From RPQJ01 sp963732375 (GTDB taxonomy: Bacteria; Pseudomonadota; Gammaproteobacteria; Steroidobacterales; Steroidobacteraceae), in the NCBI GenBank assembly GCA_963732375.1, contig CAVSZE010000002.1, forward strand, positions 372,001 to 436,000: a DNA stretch of 64,000 nucleotides, in the 5' to 3' direction. Below the pieces are notes generated by a model. That model had not been told where the DNA came from and did no database searches. It saw only the letters and a program-made list of their open reading frames with translations. How positions within the stretch are numbered: position 1 is the stretch's first letter; each line of letters opens with the position of its first letter. Positions 1-8,338 of the stretch are shown piece after piece. Made by a program: the position numbers and the translations under genes.

Positions 1-622
1 GCACGCGGGAAAGGTCCGCCATGGTCAGCAGCAGCGTACCTCCGCCGACGTCCATGGTCGGGGAGGAAATGACCTGGCCACGTTCAACTTTCTTCGCGAG
101 GATGGTGCCTTCGCCAGGGGCCCGCACCTCCGTGTCGTCGAGCGCGATGCGGGCGTTGTCCACCGCAATGCGTGCAGTTACGACTTCCGATTCGGCCGTT
201 GCGGCATCGAGTACCAGGTTGTCGTAGTCGGCCTGGTTGATCCACGCATTGACCAGCAATTTCTGTCCGCGCGCGAGCTGGCTCTTCGCGTTCGCTGACT
301 TGGCCTGGGCGGCTTTCAGCACGGCGGCTGCCTGGTCGAGGCGATTACGCGGCGTCCGCGGGTCGATGCGCGCGAGAAGTGCGCCGGCCCTCACCGTGTC
401 GCCGGTGTCGGCCGCCAGTTCCAGGATCTCGCCCGACGCCTTCGACTTGATCTCTACGGTCTCGATCGGCTCGATCACGCCGGCGGCTTCCACGGTCAGC
501 AGCAACGGGCGAATTTCCACGGTGGCCGTGTCATATTTCTGCCCCGCGCCTTGCGGTGGTCCCTGTCCACAGCCGGCGAGCAGGATCGTGGCCAAGGTCA
601 GGGCTGGGGTTCTGAGATTCAT
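1..622 (-). CDS. MacA-like periplasmic adaptor lipoprotein of an ABC/RND-type exporter (partial)
   Basis: The 3' end lies beyond the left window edge; about 207 codons are visible. The N-terminus is a lipoprotein signal with a lipobox ending LLAGC (Cys18). It is followed by the biotinyl-lipoyl-like half-motif of membrane fusion proteins (EIKSKASGEI), an alpha-hairpin rich in Ala, Gln and Lys, and the return strand with VRAPGEGTI, the usual layout of HlyD/MacA adaptors. Such proteins bridge an inner-membrane transporter to an outer-membrane channel. Its ATG overlaps the stop of the upstream ABC ATPase gene by 4 bp (ATGA), so the two are translationally coupled. The permease is not in the window and is expected further left. 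The family call is firm; the exported substrate is unknown. Confidence 0.85.
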   Translation of the reverse strand, partial: MNLRTPALTLATILLAGCGQGPPQGAGQKYDTATVEIRPLLLTVEAAGVIEPIETVEIKSKASGEILELAADTGDTVRAGALLARIDPRTPRNRLDQAAAVLKAAQAKSANAKSQLARGQKLLVNAWINQADYDNLVLDAATAESEVVTARIAVDNARIALDDTEVRAPGEGTILAKKVERGQVISSPTMDVGGGTLLLTMADLSRV

Positions 623-1335
623 GGCGACGTGTCCGTCGGTGCCTGCGTATCGTCCTCGATCCTGCCGTCGAGCATCCGTAGCACGCGGCTGGCGCGGGCA
701 GCGACACCCGCTTCGTGCGTGACGACGATGAGACTGTTACCGGCACGGTGGAGGTCGTCGAACAGCGCGAGGATGTCCTCGCCAGTCGTGGTATCGAGAT
801 TGCCGGTCGGTTCATCGGCGAGCAGCAGGCTCGGATTGGTGACAAGTGCACGGGCAATAGCGACGCGCTGCCGCTGGCCGCCGGAGAGCTCCGCCGGCCG
901 ATGCCTGGACCGGCCGATCAGCCCGACCCGGTCGAGTGCCTCGGCTGCCCGTCGCGCCCGCTCCCGTCGCGCCACGTGTGCATAGACGAGAGGCAACTCG
1001 ACGTTCTGCAGCGCTGTTGCGCGGGGCAGCAGCGCGAATGACTGGAACACGAATCCGATGGCTCGATTGCGCACTTGAGCCAGTGCCCGGTCGCCCATGT
1101 CCGACACCAACTGCCCGTCCAGCCAGTAGCTACCCTCGTCCGGGGTATCAAGGCAGCCGATCAGGTTCATCAGCGTGGATTTACCACAGCCAGACGGCCC
1201 CATGATCGCCGCGTATTCGCCGCGGCGGACCGCCAGGTTGACCCCGCGCAGTGCCTCGATGGTCTCGCCCCCCATGCGATAACGCCGGGTCAGAGCCTCG
1301 GTGCGGATCAGGTCGACTGGGGAGAGGGCAGGCAT
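619..1335 (-). CDS. ABC transporter ATP-binding protein, MacB/LolD type
   Basis: A 238-residue stand-alone nucleotide-binding subunit. Walker A is GPSGCGKST (residues 46-54), the signature is LSGGQRQR and Walker B is LLLADEPTGNLD, the NLD ending being typical of the MacB/LolD/FtsE class of lipoprotein- and macrolide-export ATPases. The length matches the family (220-250). It is the first gene of a minus-strand operon whose second gene is the adaptor lipoprotein (4-bp overlap), so it probably powers a MacAB-like tripartite exporter whose permease lies outside the window. No good Shine-Dalgarno sequence precedes the ATG. The substrate cannot be predicted. Confidence 0.92.
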   Translation of the reverse strand: MPALSPVDLIRTEALTRRYRMGGETIEALRGVNLAVRRGEYAAIMGPSGCGKSTLMNLIGCLDTPDEGSYWLDGQLVSDMGDRALAQVRNRAIGFVFQSFALLPRATALQNVELPLVYAHVARRERARRAAEALDRVGLIGRSRHRPAELSGGQRQRVAIARALVTNPSLLLADEPTGNLDTTTGEDILALFDDLHRAGNSLIVVTHEAGVAARASRVLRMLDGRIEDDTQAPTDTSP

Positions 1336-1446
1336 TTACCGCGATTAGACACGCGCAATCGAAAACAATTGTGGCTGCGAACAGGAATCTTTTTTTCTCA
1401 AGGGTTGACGGCTGCGGCGCAAGGACACTGCTTTTCGGCGCCCGAG

Positions 1447-1477
1447 TTGAGAAAAATAGGTGCCTGGCACCTGTTTT
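1447..1477 (-). terminator. Hairpin with T-run downstream of ntrC (possible REP-like palindrome)
   Basis: Positions 1458-1472 form a perfect 7-bp inverted repeat, AGGTGCC-T-GGCACCT, flanked by A and T runs that extend the symmetry. Read on the minus strand it is followed by ATTTTTCTC, which fits an intrinsic terminator about 30 bp after the ntrC stop codon. A degenerate half (TGGCACC) recurs at 1488-1494 between the hairpin and ntrC. The rest of the ntrC-ABC intergenic stretch (1336-1502) is noticeably AT-richer than its surroundings and holds no gene. Confidence 0.6.
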
Positions 1478-1502
1478 CCCTGTTTTCTGGCACCGATTTT
1501 CT

Positions 1503-2900
1503 CTATTCCATACCGAGTTCCTTTAGCTTGCGCGTCAGCGTATTGCGACCCCAGCCGAGCAGCTTTGCCGCATCCTGCCGTCCGCCCTGCGCGGCCTTCA
1601 GCGCCTCACGGATCAGGGTCCGCTCGAACTCTGGCACAGCGTCCTCCAGCAGCGGTGGACCGCCGGCGGCGAGCCGCGCACTGGCCCAGCTCGCGAGCGC
1701 GTTGGACCAGTCGAGCGACGAGGCCGCCGCCGACCCGCCGCCCAGGTCAGCGGGGATGTCGGCCAGCGCAATTTCACGTCCCGCGGCGAGCACGGTGAGG
1801 CGTCGACACGTGTTGACGACCTGGCGAACGTTCCCGGGCCAGTCGAACGCCGCCAGCGTCGCGGCCGCATCCTCCGCCAGGGTCTTGGGCGCGACGCCGA
1901 GTTCCATCGCAGCGACGTCCAGGTAGTGCTGCAGCAGCTCCGGAATATCCTCGCGCCGGTTGCGCAATGGCGGCACGCCGATGCGGATCACGTTCAGACG
2001 GTGCAGCAGGTCCTCGCGAAACAGGCCTTCCTTCACCCGTGTCTCCAGGTCCTGGTGCGTCGCCGCGATGACGCGCACATCGACCTTGACGGGCAACTGG
2101 CCGCCCACGCGATAGAACTCGCCCTCGGCCAGCACCCTCAGCAGTCGCGTCTGCAGCTGCGGCGACATGTCGCCGATTTCGTCGAGGAACAGCGTGCCGC
2201 CATCCGCCTGCTCGAATCGGCCGCGCCTCAACTCCGTCGCGCCGGTGAACGCGCCCTTCTCGTGGCCAAAGAGTTCCGACTCGAGCAGGTCGGCCGTGAA
2301 TGCGGACGTGTTGAGCGCGATGATGGGCTTTGCTGCGCGCGGGCTGTGCCGGTGAAGCGCGCGGGCCACGAGTTCCTTGCCGGTGCCTGACTCGCCGGTG
2401 ATGAGCACGGTCATGCTCGAGCGCGACAGCCGTCCGATCGCGCGGAACACCTCCTGCATTGCCGGCGCGTGGCCGAGCATTTCCGGGATTCGCCGCGACT
2501 CGACCGTCGAGGCCGCGGAGCGGTGTGTCTGCTCCGCAGCGCGCCGCACGAGTTCGACGGCCTGGTCGATGTCGAACGGCTTCGGCAGGTACTCGAAGGC
2601 GCCGCCCTGGTAGGCGGCAACCGCGCTATCGAGGTCGGAATGCGCGGTCATCACGATCACCGGCAATCGCGGCCGCTGGCTGCGTATCTCCTCGAGCAGG
2701 TCGAGTCCGCTGCGCCCTGGCATGCGGATGTCGGTCACCAGCACATCCGGTTCCTCGCGCGCGAGCGCTGCGAGCACTGACTCGGCTTCCTCGAAGGTCG
2801 TCGTCTTCATGCCTCCCTGCTGTAGCGCACGCTCCAGCACCCAGCGAATGGAGGCATCGTCGTCGACGAGCCAGACGTTAAGTATTTTCGCTTGGTTCAT
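1503..2900 (-). CDS. ntrC: Nitrogen regulation response regulator NtrC (NR(I))
   Basis: 465 residues, usual NtrC length. Domains in order: a receiver with the acidic pocket LVDDD and phospho-acceptor Asp57 in VTDIRMPG; an AAA+ sigma-54 activator domain with Walker A GESGTGKE, the sigma-54-contacting GAFTGA loop and Walker B (GGTLFLDEIG); and a Fis-type helix-turn-helix near the C-terminus (RQDAAKLLGWGRNTLTRKL). NtrC phosphorylated by NtrB activates sigma-54 promoters such as glnA under nitrogen limitation. The start lies 23 bp inside the 3' end of ntrB, so the two are co-translated. The glnA-DUF4124-ntrB-ntrC order and a sigma-54 promoter before glnA support a classical Ntr regulon. Confidence 0.97.
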   Translation of the reverse strand: MNQAKILNVWLVDDDASIRWVLERALQQGGMKTTTFEEAESVLAALAREEPDVLVTDIRMPGRSGLDLLEEIRSQRPRLPVIVMTAHSDLDSAVAAYQGGAFEYLPKPFDIDQAVELVRRAAEQTHRSAASTVESRRIPEMLGHAPAMQEVFRAIGRLSRSSMTVLITGESGTGKELVARALHRHSPRAAKPIIALNTSAFTADLLESELFGHEKGAFTGATELRRGRFEQADGGTLFLDEIGDMSPQLQTRLLRVLAEGEFYRVGGQLPVKVDVRVIAATHQDLETRVKEGLFREDLLHRLNVIRIGVPPLRNRREDIPELLQHYLDVAAMELGVAPKTLAEDAAATLAAFDWPGNVRQVVNTCRRLTVLAAGREIALADIPADLGGGSAAASSLDWSNALASWASARLAAGGPPLLEDAVPEFERTLIREALKAAQGGRQDAAKLLGWGRNTLTRKLKELGME

Positions 2901-3984
2901 GGCTGTCGAGAGGAAGCAGGATTGTGAATACGGTGCGGCCCGGGCGACTGTCGAACTCGATCAGGCCGTCGTGCCGCCCGACCAGGTCCTGTGCCACGGC
3001 GAGCCCGAGTCCCGTGCCGCCCTGCCGGCCGGTGACCAGCGGATAGAACACGGTGTCCTTGAGTTCCGTCGGCACGCCGGGGCCGTCGTCCTCGACCTGG
3101 ATGCTCGCGACCACGCGATAACGCCGGCTGCCGATGCTTGCATTGGTCAGTGCCCGCGTGCGCAGCACGATTCGACCGTGCGCGCCCACGGCCTGGATCG
3201 CGTTGCGTCCGAGGTTCAGCAGCGCCTGTATCACTTGATTGCGGTCGAGCCTGAGCCGCGGCAGGCTCGGATCGTAGTCGCGTTCGATCGCCACGCCCGT
3301 CGGTGCCTCTGCGGCGAGCAGGTGACCGACGTGCTGCACGAGTTCGTGGATGTTGACCGGCTCCTTGCGCGGCGGCTGGCCCGGACCGAGCAGCGAATCG
3401 ACCAGCGCGGCCAGCCGATCGGCCTCGCTGATGATGACGGTCGTGTACTCGTGCAGCGCCGGGTCCTTCAACTGGCGCTCCAGCAACTGTGCTGCTCCGC
3501 GGAGTCCGCCGAGAGGATTCTTGATCTCGTGCGCGAGCTGCCGGACCATCGCGCGGCTGCCGCCGAGCTGCGTGAGCAGGGCGTTCTCACGCAGTATCCG
3601 CTGGTGCTGCGTGGCGTCGGCGAGTTCCACGATGACGCCGCCCGCATGACCCGCCGAGTCGAAAGGCGACACCGTAACGTCAAGATTCCGATGAGCCGAA
3701 CCGGGCCCGGCTTCGAACGGCAATTCGCGTTGCGAGTACTGGGCACCCGCTGCGCGTGCGCGGGCTATCACGCCGTCGAGTTCGACATTGGCCTTGAGCA
3801 GGTCGCGGATGCTGCGGCCCGTGGCATGGTTACGGCTGACGCCGAACAGGTCCTCCGCAGGCTCGTTCAAGTGCAGCACTGCGCCGTTACCGTCGAGCCA
3901 GATGATGCTCGTGGCGATGCCGTCGAGTACTCCGCAGAGCTCGGCCTGCGTCGGCTGAAATGAGTTGCGCAGATCGGCCGCCAC
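2878..3984 (-). CDS. ntrB: Nitrogen regulation sensor histidine kinase NtrB (NR(II))
   Basis: 368 residues with no membrane segment, as expected for the soluble NtrB kinase. An N-terminal PAS domain (about residues 15-125) is followed by a HisKA domain with phospho-acceptor His152 in QLAHEIKNPLGG, then a HATPase_c domain with an N box (NLGRNAIQA) and G boxes (DDGPGVP, GGTGLGLAV). In the family it controls NtrC phosphorylation in response to PII (GlnB/GlnK) signalling. The 3' end overlaps ntrC by 23 bp. The upstream neighbour is a DUF4124 gene 61 bp away on the same strand, so read-through from glnA is possible. Confidence 0.96.
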   Translation of the reverse strand: MAADLRNSFQPTQAELCGVLDGIATSIIWLDGNGAVLHLNEPAEDLFGVSRNHATGRSIRDLLKANVELDGVIARARAAGAQYSQRELPFEAGPGSAHRNLDVTVSPFDSAGHAGGVIVELADATQHQRILRENALLTQLGGSRAMVRQLAHEIKNPLGGLRGAAQLLERQLKDPALHEYTTVIISEADRLAALVDSLLGPGQPPRKEPVNIHELVQHVGHLLAAEAPTGVAIERDYDPSLPRLRLDRNQVIQALLNLGRNAIQAVGAHGRIVLRTRALTNASIGSRRYRVVASIQVEDDGPGVPTELKDTVFYPLVTGRQGGTGLGLAVAQDLVGRHDGLIEFDSRPGRTVFTILLPLDSHEPSENT

Positions 3985-4045
3985 TATGCCACCCCGGGGC
4001 GGCTGGCGGCGCGGCGCGAGTGCGCGGCAGCGTAGTGCGCTGAGA

Positions 4046-4684
4046 CTAGCCGCCCGCGCGTGGCGTCGGCCGCGGTACGCCCGGCTTCGGCCTCGGCGGC
4101 ACGCCCGGGCCCACGGCAGCAGGCGAGTTGATCGTGGTCTGCTTCATGTAGAACGTGACCGGCTGGCTGCGAATCTTTTCGTTTCCCTGCGCGTCGTAAA
4201 TCCCAGAGGAGAGCGAGTGCTCGCCGCGAACTACATTTTGCAGCGTGTAAGCAAGCGCCGTATCGGAGTCGCCAACGCGCTTGCCGTCCAGGTACAGGTG
4301 GACACTGTCCCCGGCCGCCAGCCCGGGGCTGGGGTTGATCTCCACGGTCACGACGGAGTCCGCCGCGAAAAAAGAGGCTCCGTTTTCCGGCTTTACGATC
4401 TGGAGCGAGGTATACGTTTGATCCGACGCCGGGGAGGCGCCACCGCGTCCACCTTCGTCGTAGCTCCCACCCTCGCCGTAGCCGCCGCTGCTCGCAGGTG
4501 GCGCCGAACTCGGCTGGCCCTGAGAGACGTTCAAGCCCACCTCGACCGCGCCCGGCGCAGGGACGTCGGAGTAGTGGACGACGCCGTTCGCATCCGTCCA
4601 TTTCCACATCTTGACCTTGGTTTGCTGAGCATGCACGGCGAAGGCCAGCAGGCAACACGCCAACAGCGGAAATCGGATGTTCAT
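4046..4684 (-). CDS. DUF4124 domain-containing exported protein
   Basis: 212 residues. A Sec-type signal peptide (MNIRFPLLACCLLAFAVHA, likely cleaved after Ala19) is followed by the short DUF4124 module (MWKWTDANGVVHYSDVPAPGA). Next come a Gly/Ser-rich linker (about 75-100), a beta-rich domain resembling bacterial Ig-like folds (TVEINPSPGLAAGDSVHLYLDG...) and a Pro-rich tail (GVPPRPKPGVPRPTPRAGG). DUF4124 proteins are periplasmic or envelope-associated and of unknown function, and commonly sit between glnA and ntrB in gammaproteobacteria, as here. That linkage is conserved but no role in nitrogen control is established. Confidence 0.85.
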   Translation of the reverse strand: MNIRFPLLACCLLAFAVHAQQTKVKMWKWTDANGVVHYSDVPAPGAVEVGLNVSQGQPSSAPPASSGGYGEGGSYDEGGRGGASPASDQTYTSLQIVKPENGASFFAADSVVTVEINPSPGLAAGDSVHLYLDGKRVGDSDTALAYTLQNVVRGEHSLSSGIYDAQGNEKIRSQPVTFYMKQTTINSPAAVGPGVPPRPKPGVPRPTPRAGG

Positions 4685-4770
4685 GGCGGTCGAGCATAGC
4701 TCCCGGGCCTACGGCTGGCAAAGGGGCAGCCCCAATCCGCGACGCGCGTCATGGGGCGGCTGGGGATGAT

Positions 4771-4798
4771 GCGCCGGGCGGCCGCTGCCGCCCGGCGC
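4771..4798. repeat. Perfect 12-bp GC hairpin between glnA and the DUF4124 gene
   Basis: GCGCCGGGCGGC and its exact reverse complement are separated by a 4-nt loop (CGCT). It lies 18 bp after the glnA stop. No T-run follows on either strand, so it is not a standard intrinsic terminator. It may stabilise the glnA mRNA 3' end or partially attenuate transcription into DUF4124-ntrBC, separating the high glnA level from the low ntrBC level. Confidence 0.6.
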
Positions 4799-4815
4799 GA
4801 GGACCTGCGGGCCGG

Positions 4816-6228
4816 TCAGCAGCTGTAGTAGAGCTCCAGCTCCGCCGGGTGCGTGGACATCCGCAGCCGCGTGACTTCCTGCATCTTGAGATTGATGTAG
4901 GCGTCGATCACGTCGTCGGTGAACACGCCGCCTTCCTTCAGGAAGCCGCGATCCTTGTCCAGCGCCTCGAGCGCCATGTCCAGCGAGTGGCATACCGTCG
5001 GGATCTGCTTCGCTTCCTCTGGCTCGAGGTCGTAGAGGTCCTTGTCGGACGGGTCACCCGGATGGATCTTGTTCCTCACGCCGTCGATGCCTGCCATCAG
5101 CATGGCCGCAAAGCACAGGTACGGGTTCGCGGTGGAGTCCGCGAAGCGCACCTCGATGCGGCGGCCCTTCGGGTTCATGACGTGCGGGATGCGGATCGAC
5201 GCCGAGCGGTTACGCGCGGAGTAGGCGAGCATCACGGGCGCTTCGAAACCCGGCACGAGGCGCTTGTAGCTGTTCGTGCTCGCGTTGGCGATCGCGTTCA
5301 GCGCCCGGGCATGCTTGATGATGCCGCCGATGTAGTAGATCGCGATCTCGGAGAGGCCGCCGTACTTGTCGCCGCCGAAGATGTTCTTGCCGTCCTTCGA
5401 CAACGACTGGTTCACGTGCATGCCGTTTCCGTTGTCGCCGACCAGCGGCTTCGGCATGAACGTCGCGCTCTTGCCGTAGCTCGCCGCGACGTTGTGGATG
5501 GCGTACTTGAGGATCTGCACCTCGTCGCCCTTCTTTACCAGCGTGTTCGCCGAGACGTTGATCTCGGCCTGGCCGGCCGTGGCAACCTCCGAGTGATGCA
5601 CCTCGACCTTGAGGCCGAGTTCTTCCATCGCCATGCACATCGCGCTGCGCAGGTCCTGGTATGCATCCACCGGCGGCACCGGGAAGTAACCGCCCTTGAT
5701 TCCCGGTCGATGACCCAGGTTGCCGCCTTCCAGCGTGGCACCCGAGTTCCACGCACCCTGCGCGGAATCGACTTCGTAATAGCAGCCGTTCATCGAACTG
5801 CCATGACGCACGTTGTCGAAGATGAAGAATTCGTTTTCCGGACCCCAGATCGAGGCGTCCGCGATACCGGTGGACTTGAGGTAAGCCTCGGCGCGCTTCC
5901 CGACCGAGCGCGGGCAGCGCTCATAGCCCTGCATGGTCGATGGTTCGACGATGTCGCAGCGCAGGTTGAGCGTTGTCTCCTCGAAGAACGGATCGAGCAC
6001 CGCCGTTGATGGATCCGGCATCAGGATCATGTCGGACTCCTGGATGCCCTTCCAACCGGCGATCGACGAACCGTCGAAGCCCTTGCCATCTTCGAAGAAG
6101 GCCTCGTCGACGATACGGTCCGGAACAGATACGTGCTGCTCCTTGCCCTTGGTGTCGGTGAAGCGGAGGTCGATGAACTTGACCTCCTTTTCCTTGATCA
6201 TCTTGAGAACGTCGGCAGCAGTAGTCAT
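4816..6228 (-). CDS. glnA: Type I glutamine synthetase (GSI-beta)
   Basis: 470 residues, the normal dodecameric GSI length. It makes glutamine from glutamate, ammonia and ATP. Visible signatures are the DGSSIAGW start of the active-site region, the metal/ATP region NGNGMHVNQSL, the glutamate-loop region NSYKRLVPGFEAP and the arginine-bearing segment RNRSASIRIP. The adenylylation tyrosine is present (about Tyr399 in KDLYDLEPEE), so activity is probably tuned by GlnE. A Shine-Dalgarno-like GAGGAG precedes the ATG. The upstream region contains a sigma-54 promoter and NtrC-like dyads, and ntrBC lie downstream on the same strand. Confidence 0.98.
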   Translation of the reverse strand: MTTAADVLKMIKEKEVKFIDLRFTDTKGKEQHVSVPDRIVDEAFFEDGKGFDGSSIAGWKGIQESDMILMPDPSTAVLDPFFEETTLNLRCDIVEPSTMQGYERCPRSVGKRAEAYLKSTGIADASIWGPENEFFIFDNVRHGSSMNGCYYEVDSAQGAWNSGATLEGGNLGHRPGIKGGYFPVPPVDAYQDLRSAMCMAMEELGLKVEVHHSEVATAGQAEINVSANTLVKKGDEVQILKYAIHNVAASYGKSATFMPKPLVGDNGNGMHVNQSLSKDGKNIFGGDKYGGLSEIAIYYIGGIIKHARALNAIANASTNSYKRLVPGFEAPVMLAYSARNRSASIRIPHVMNPKGRRIEVRFADSTANPYLCFAAMLMAGIDGVRNKIHPGDPSDKDLYDLEPEEAKQIPTVCHSLDMALEALDKDRGFLKEGGVFTDDVIDAYINLKMQEVTRLRMSTHPAELELYYSC

Positions 6229-6316
6229 GGGCTCTCCTCACGGATGCAGCGAAATCTGGTGCCCGGGATCGCTCGCCGCGACGAGCCCGGAGTGGGTCTT
6301 TGGGATGGATAACGGA

Positions 6317-6332
6317 TGCAGATAGTATGCCA
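6317..6332 (-). promoter_or_regulatory. Sigma-54 (-24/-12) promoter of glnA
   Basis: On the minus strand the sequence reads TGGCAT-ACTAT-CTGCA. It matches the consensus TGGCAC-N5-TTGCW at 14 of 16 positions, counting the free spacer, with the invariant GG and GC correctly spaced. The -12 element is about 89 bp from the glnA start, giving a predicted leader of roughly 75-80 nt. Together with ntrBC downstream and NtrC-like dyads upstream, this is good evidence for nitrogen-regulated, RpoN-dependent transcription. Confidence 0.8.
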
Positions 6333-6333
6333 G

Positions 6334-6350
6334 CGCACCGGTCTGGCGCA
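6334..6350. promoter_or_regulatory. NtrC-like dyad next to the glnA promoter
   Basis: CGCACC-GGTCT-GGCGCA matches the NtrC operator TGCACY-N5-GGTGCA except for one base in each half. It abuts the -24 element, a position where NtrC sites in enterobacterial glnA are low-affinity or restraining. Assigned by motif only. Confidence 0.5.
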
Positions 6351-6393
6351 TAGTCGGCGCCTTGATCTTCAAAAGCGGCGTCTCACAGGAGAA

Positions 6394-6414
6394 AACGCCC
6401 TAAAACAGGGCGTT
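6394..6414. repeat. Perfect 8-bp hairpin inside the glnA control region
   Basis: AACGCCCT and AGGGCGTT flank a 5-nt loop (AAAAC). Read on the minus strand the stem ends in TTTTC, terminator-like. It lies between the distal NtrC-like site and the promoter, so it could block stray transcription into glnA from the divergent side, or be a DNA-level protein site. Confidence 0.5.
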
Positions 6415-6427
6415 ATTAAACCTAGAC

Positions 6428-6444
6428 GGGCGATTTTGGTGCGC
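6428..6444. promoter_or_regulatory. Distal NtrC-like enhancer site for glnA
   Basis: On the minus strand GCGCACCAAAATCGCCC keeps one strong half-site (GCACC) and a degraded second half. It lies about 100-110 bp upstream of the -24 element, the usual enhancer distance for NtrC. Motif-level support only. The remaining sequence between glnA and the next gene (6445-6553) shows nothing further that I can name. Confidence 0.4.
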
Positions 6445-6553
6445 TCTTGCCCCGACGCTCGCTGTAACACCACTTGCCATAAGTACCCCAGATTCCGGAG
6501 ACTTCGTGATTCAACAATCGTCGCTGTAATCCGCGCGTCCGGAGCCTATAAAA

Positions 6554-8329
6554 ATGGATCTTCTTTCTTCTCGCAACCGGTGGCACTCGCCGGCGATCCT
6601 GGTCGGTATTGCCTTGCTCGTCGTGGCCTGCGGCTCGAAGGAGCCACCGGCAGCGGCATCCAATGAGCCGCCGGCAAATGCATCCAACGCCGCGGCATCG
6701 CAGGCCGCAGCATCCGACGGCACGGATCAGGCCGCGGCGATCCCGGCCTCGGCAGTCACCAGCTGGTCGCCGGAGGCGCTAGAGGAACTGCTCGCGCCAA
6801 TCGCGCTGTACCCGGATCCGATCCTGTCGCAGGTACTCATCGCCTCGACGAATCCCCAGGAAGTGCTCGACGCAGGCAACTGGGTGCTGGAGAACCAGAA
6901 CCTCTCGGGCAAGGCCCTCGACGACGCGGCAACCAAGGTCGGCTTCACGCCCCCCGTTCGTGCGCTGGTCAATTTCCCGGACACGCTGGACATGATGTGC
7001 CGAGAAATGGACTGGACCACGCAGCTCGGCGAAGCGTTCACAGCCGACCAGGCGGGCGTGCTCGACGCCGTGCAGCGGCTGCGCAAGCAGGCCGAGTCGG
7101 TCGGCAACCTGCAGACGTCGCCGCAGATGACGGTCGACAACGAAACGCAGGACGGCAAGGAAGTCATCGTGCTGAAGCCGGCGCCCAGCGGCGAGGTGTA
7201 TGTCCCGTCGTACGATCCGGTGGCCGTCTATGCGCCACCGCCGGCGACAGCCGTCGCGCCGGCTACCACCACAACCACGACCACCACCGAGTCGACGGGC
7301 CACAGCACGGGCGCGCTGGTCACGACCGGGCTGCTCGCGTTCGGTGCCGGCATGCTTGTCAATGAACTCTTCGACGACGACGATCACTACCACAATTACG
7401 GGTACCCGAACTACGGCTACGGCAGCATGCCGTACTACCCGCCCTATCCTTACCGCCCGGCCTACGGAAATGGTTACTACCCGAACCACGGTTACCGCCC
7501 GCCCTCGGGCTATGGCGGGCATTACGGCGGCAACTACGTGAACAACGGCAACGTAGTCATCAACACCGGCGGCAACGATTACTTCAACCGCTACGACGGC
7601 AAGGGCAATGGGTCCGCATACGGACAGAACGGCAGGGCCAAGAGCCCGATCACCGCGGCAAACCCGAAGCGCTCAGATCTCAACGACCTGAACAAGCGCC
7701 AGCCGCGCCCGATGCCGGCCGACGTGCAGCGCCCGTCGACGAAGGCGACCGCCTCCGACTGGAAGGGCAAGAGTTCCTACGCGGGGGCTGCGAACTCAGC
7801 GACCAGGACGCCAGCGGCGTCGAACCGGTCGGCAAAGACCAACGCGGGCCCGGCGGGACAGGCACAGCGGCCTGCCCCGAAAGTCCAGGGCTCATACAAG
7901 GGAGGCTCCTCGGCAACCAGCCGCGACACGGCGCGCCCGACCACTGGCGCGACACCGAGCGTGAATCGCGACTCGGCGGGTCAGTCGACATACCAGGGCA
8001 ACAAGTCTGCCAAGAACGATCGCGGCTACCAGCCGCAGGCATCGAATAAGCAGGTCTCAAAGCCTCAGACATCGAATCAACAGGTCTCGCGGCCGCAGGC
8101 ATCGAATCAGCAGGCCTCGCGGCAGCAGCAGCAGCCCAGCCGCCCGACACCATCACAGAAGGCCGCGCCCCAGGGAGGCAGCCACAACACTGCGATGTCA
8201 GGCGCCAACCATGGCTCCGCTGACCGCCAGGCGAGCAACCGCGGCAAGCAGAGCATGCCGCAGGGTGCGCACAGCAAGGGCAGCGCAAAAGGCGGCGGTG
8301 GCGGCGGCGGCGGCAAGAAGAAGCGCTAG
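6554..8329 (+). CDS. DUF3300 domain-containing lipoprotein
   Basis: 591 residues. A lipoprotein signal (lipobox LLVVAC, Cys27) leads to an Ala/Ser-rich linker and then the DUF3300 domain (about 75-235), recognisable by LLAPIALYPDPILSQVLIAS and GEVYVPSYDP. A hydrophobic stretch near 250-270 precedes a Tyr/Gly/Pro/His/Asn-rich low-complexity region (about 275-350). The C-terminal 230 residues are disordered, with near-repeats of (A/T)SNQQ(V/A)SRPQ and a terminal oligo-glycine run before KKKR. DUF3300 proteins are envelope proteins of unknown function. The next gene, 9 bp downstream, is its usual partner DUF2950, so they form an operon. No strong RBS precedes the ATG. Confidence 0.85.
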   Translation: MDLLSSRNRWHSPAILVGIALLVVACGSKEPPAAASNEPPANASNAAASQAAASDGTDQAAAIPASAVTSWSPEALEELLAPIALYPDPILSQVLIASTNPQEVLDAGNWVLENQNLSGKALDDAATKVGFTPPVRALVNFPDTLDMMCREMDWTTQLGEAFTADQAGVLDAVQRLRKQAESVGNLQTSPQMTVDNETQDGKEVIVLKPAPSGEVYVPSYDPVAVYAPPPATAVAPATTTTTTTTESTGHSTGALVTTGLLAFGAGMLVNELFDDDDHYHNYGYPNYGYGSMPYYPPYPYRPAYGNGYYPNHGYRPPSGYGGHYGGNYVNNGNVVINTGGNDYFNRYDGKGNGSAYGQNGRAKSPITAANPKRSDLNDLNKRQPRPMPADVQRPSTKATASDWKGKSSYAGAANSATRTPAASNRSAKTNAGPAGQAQRPAPKVQGSYKGGSSATSRDTARPTTGATPSVNRDSAGQSTYQGNKSAKNDRGYQPQASNKQVSKPQTSNQQVSRPQASNQQASRQQQQPSRPTPSQKAAPQGGSHNTAMSGANHGSADRQASNRGKQSMPQGAHSKGSAKGGGGGGGGKKKR

Positions 8330-8338
8330 GAGACACAC

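Noticed and set aside
2722..3963. 413-codon plus-strand open frame across ntrB
   Set aside because: Antisense to ntrB, which is complete and coupled to ntrC.
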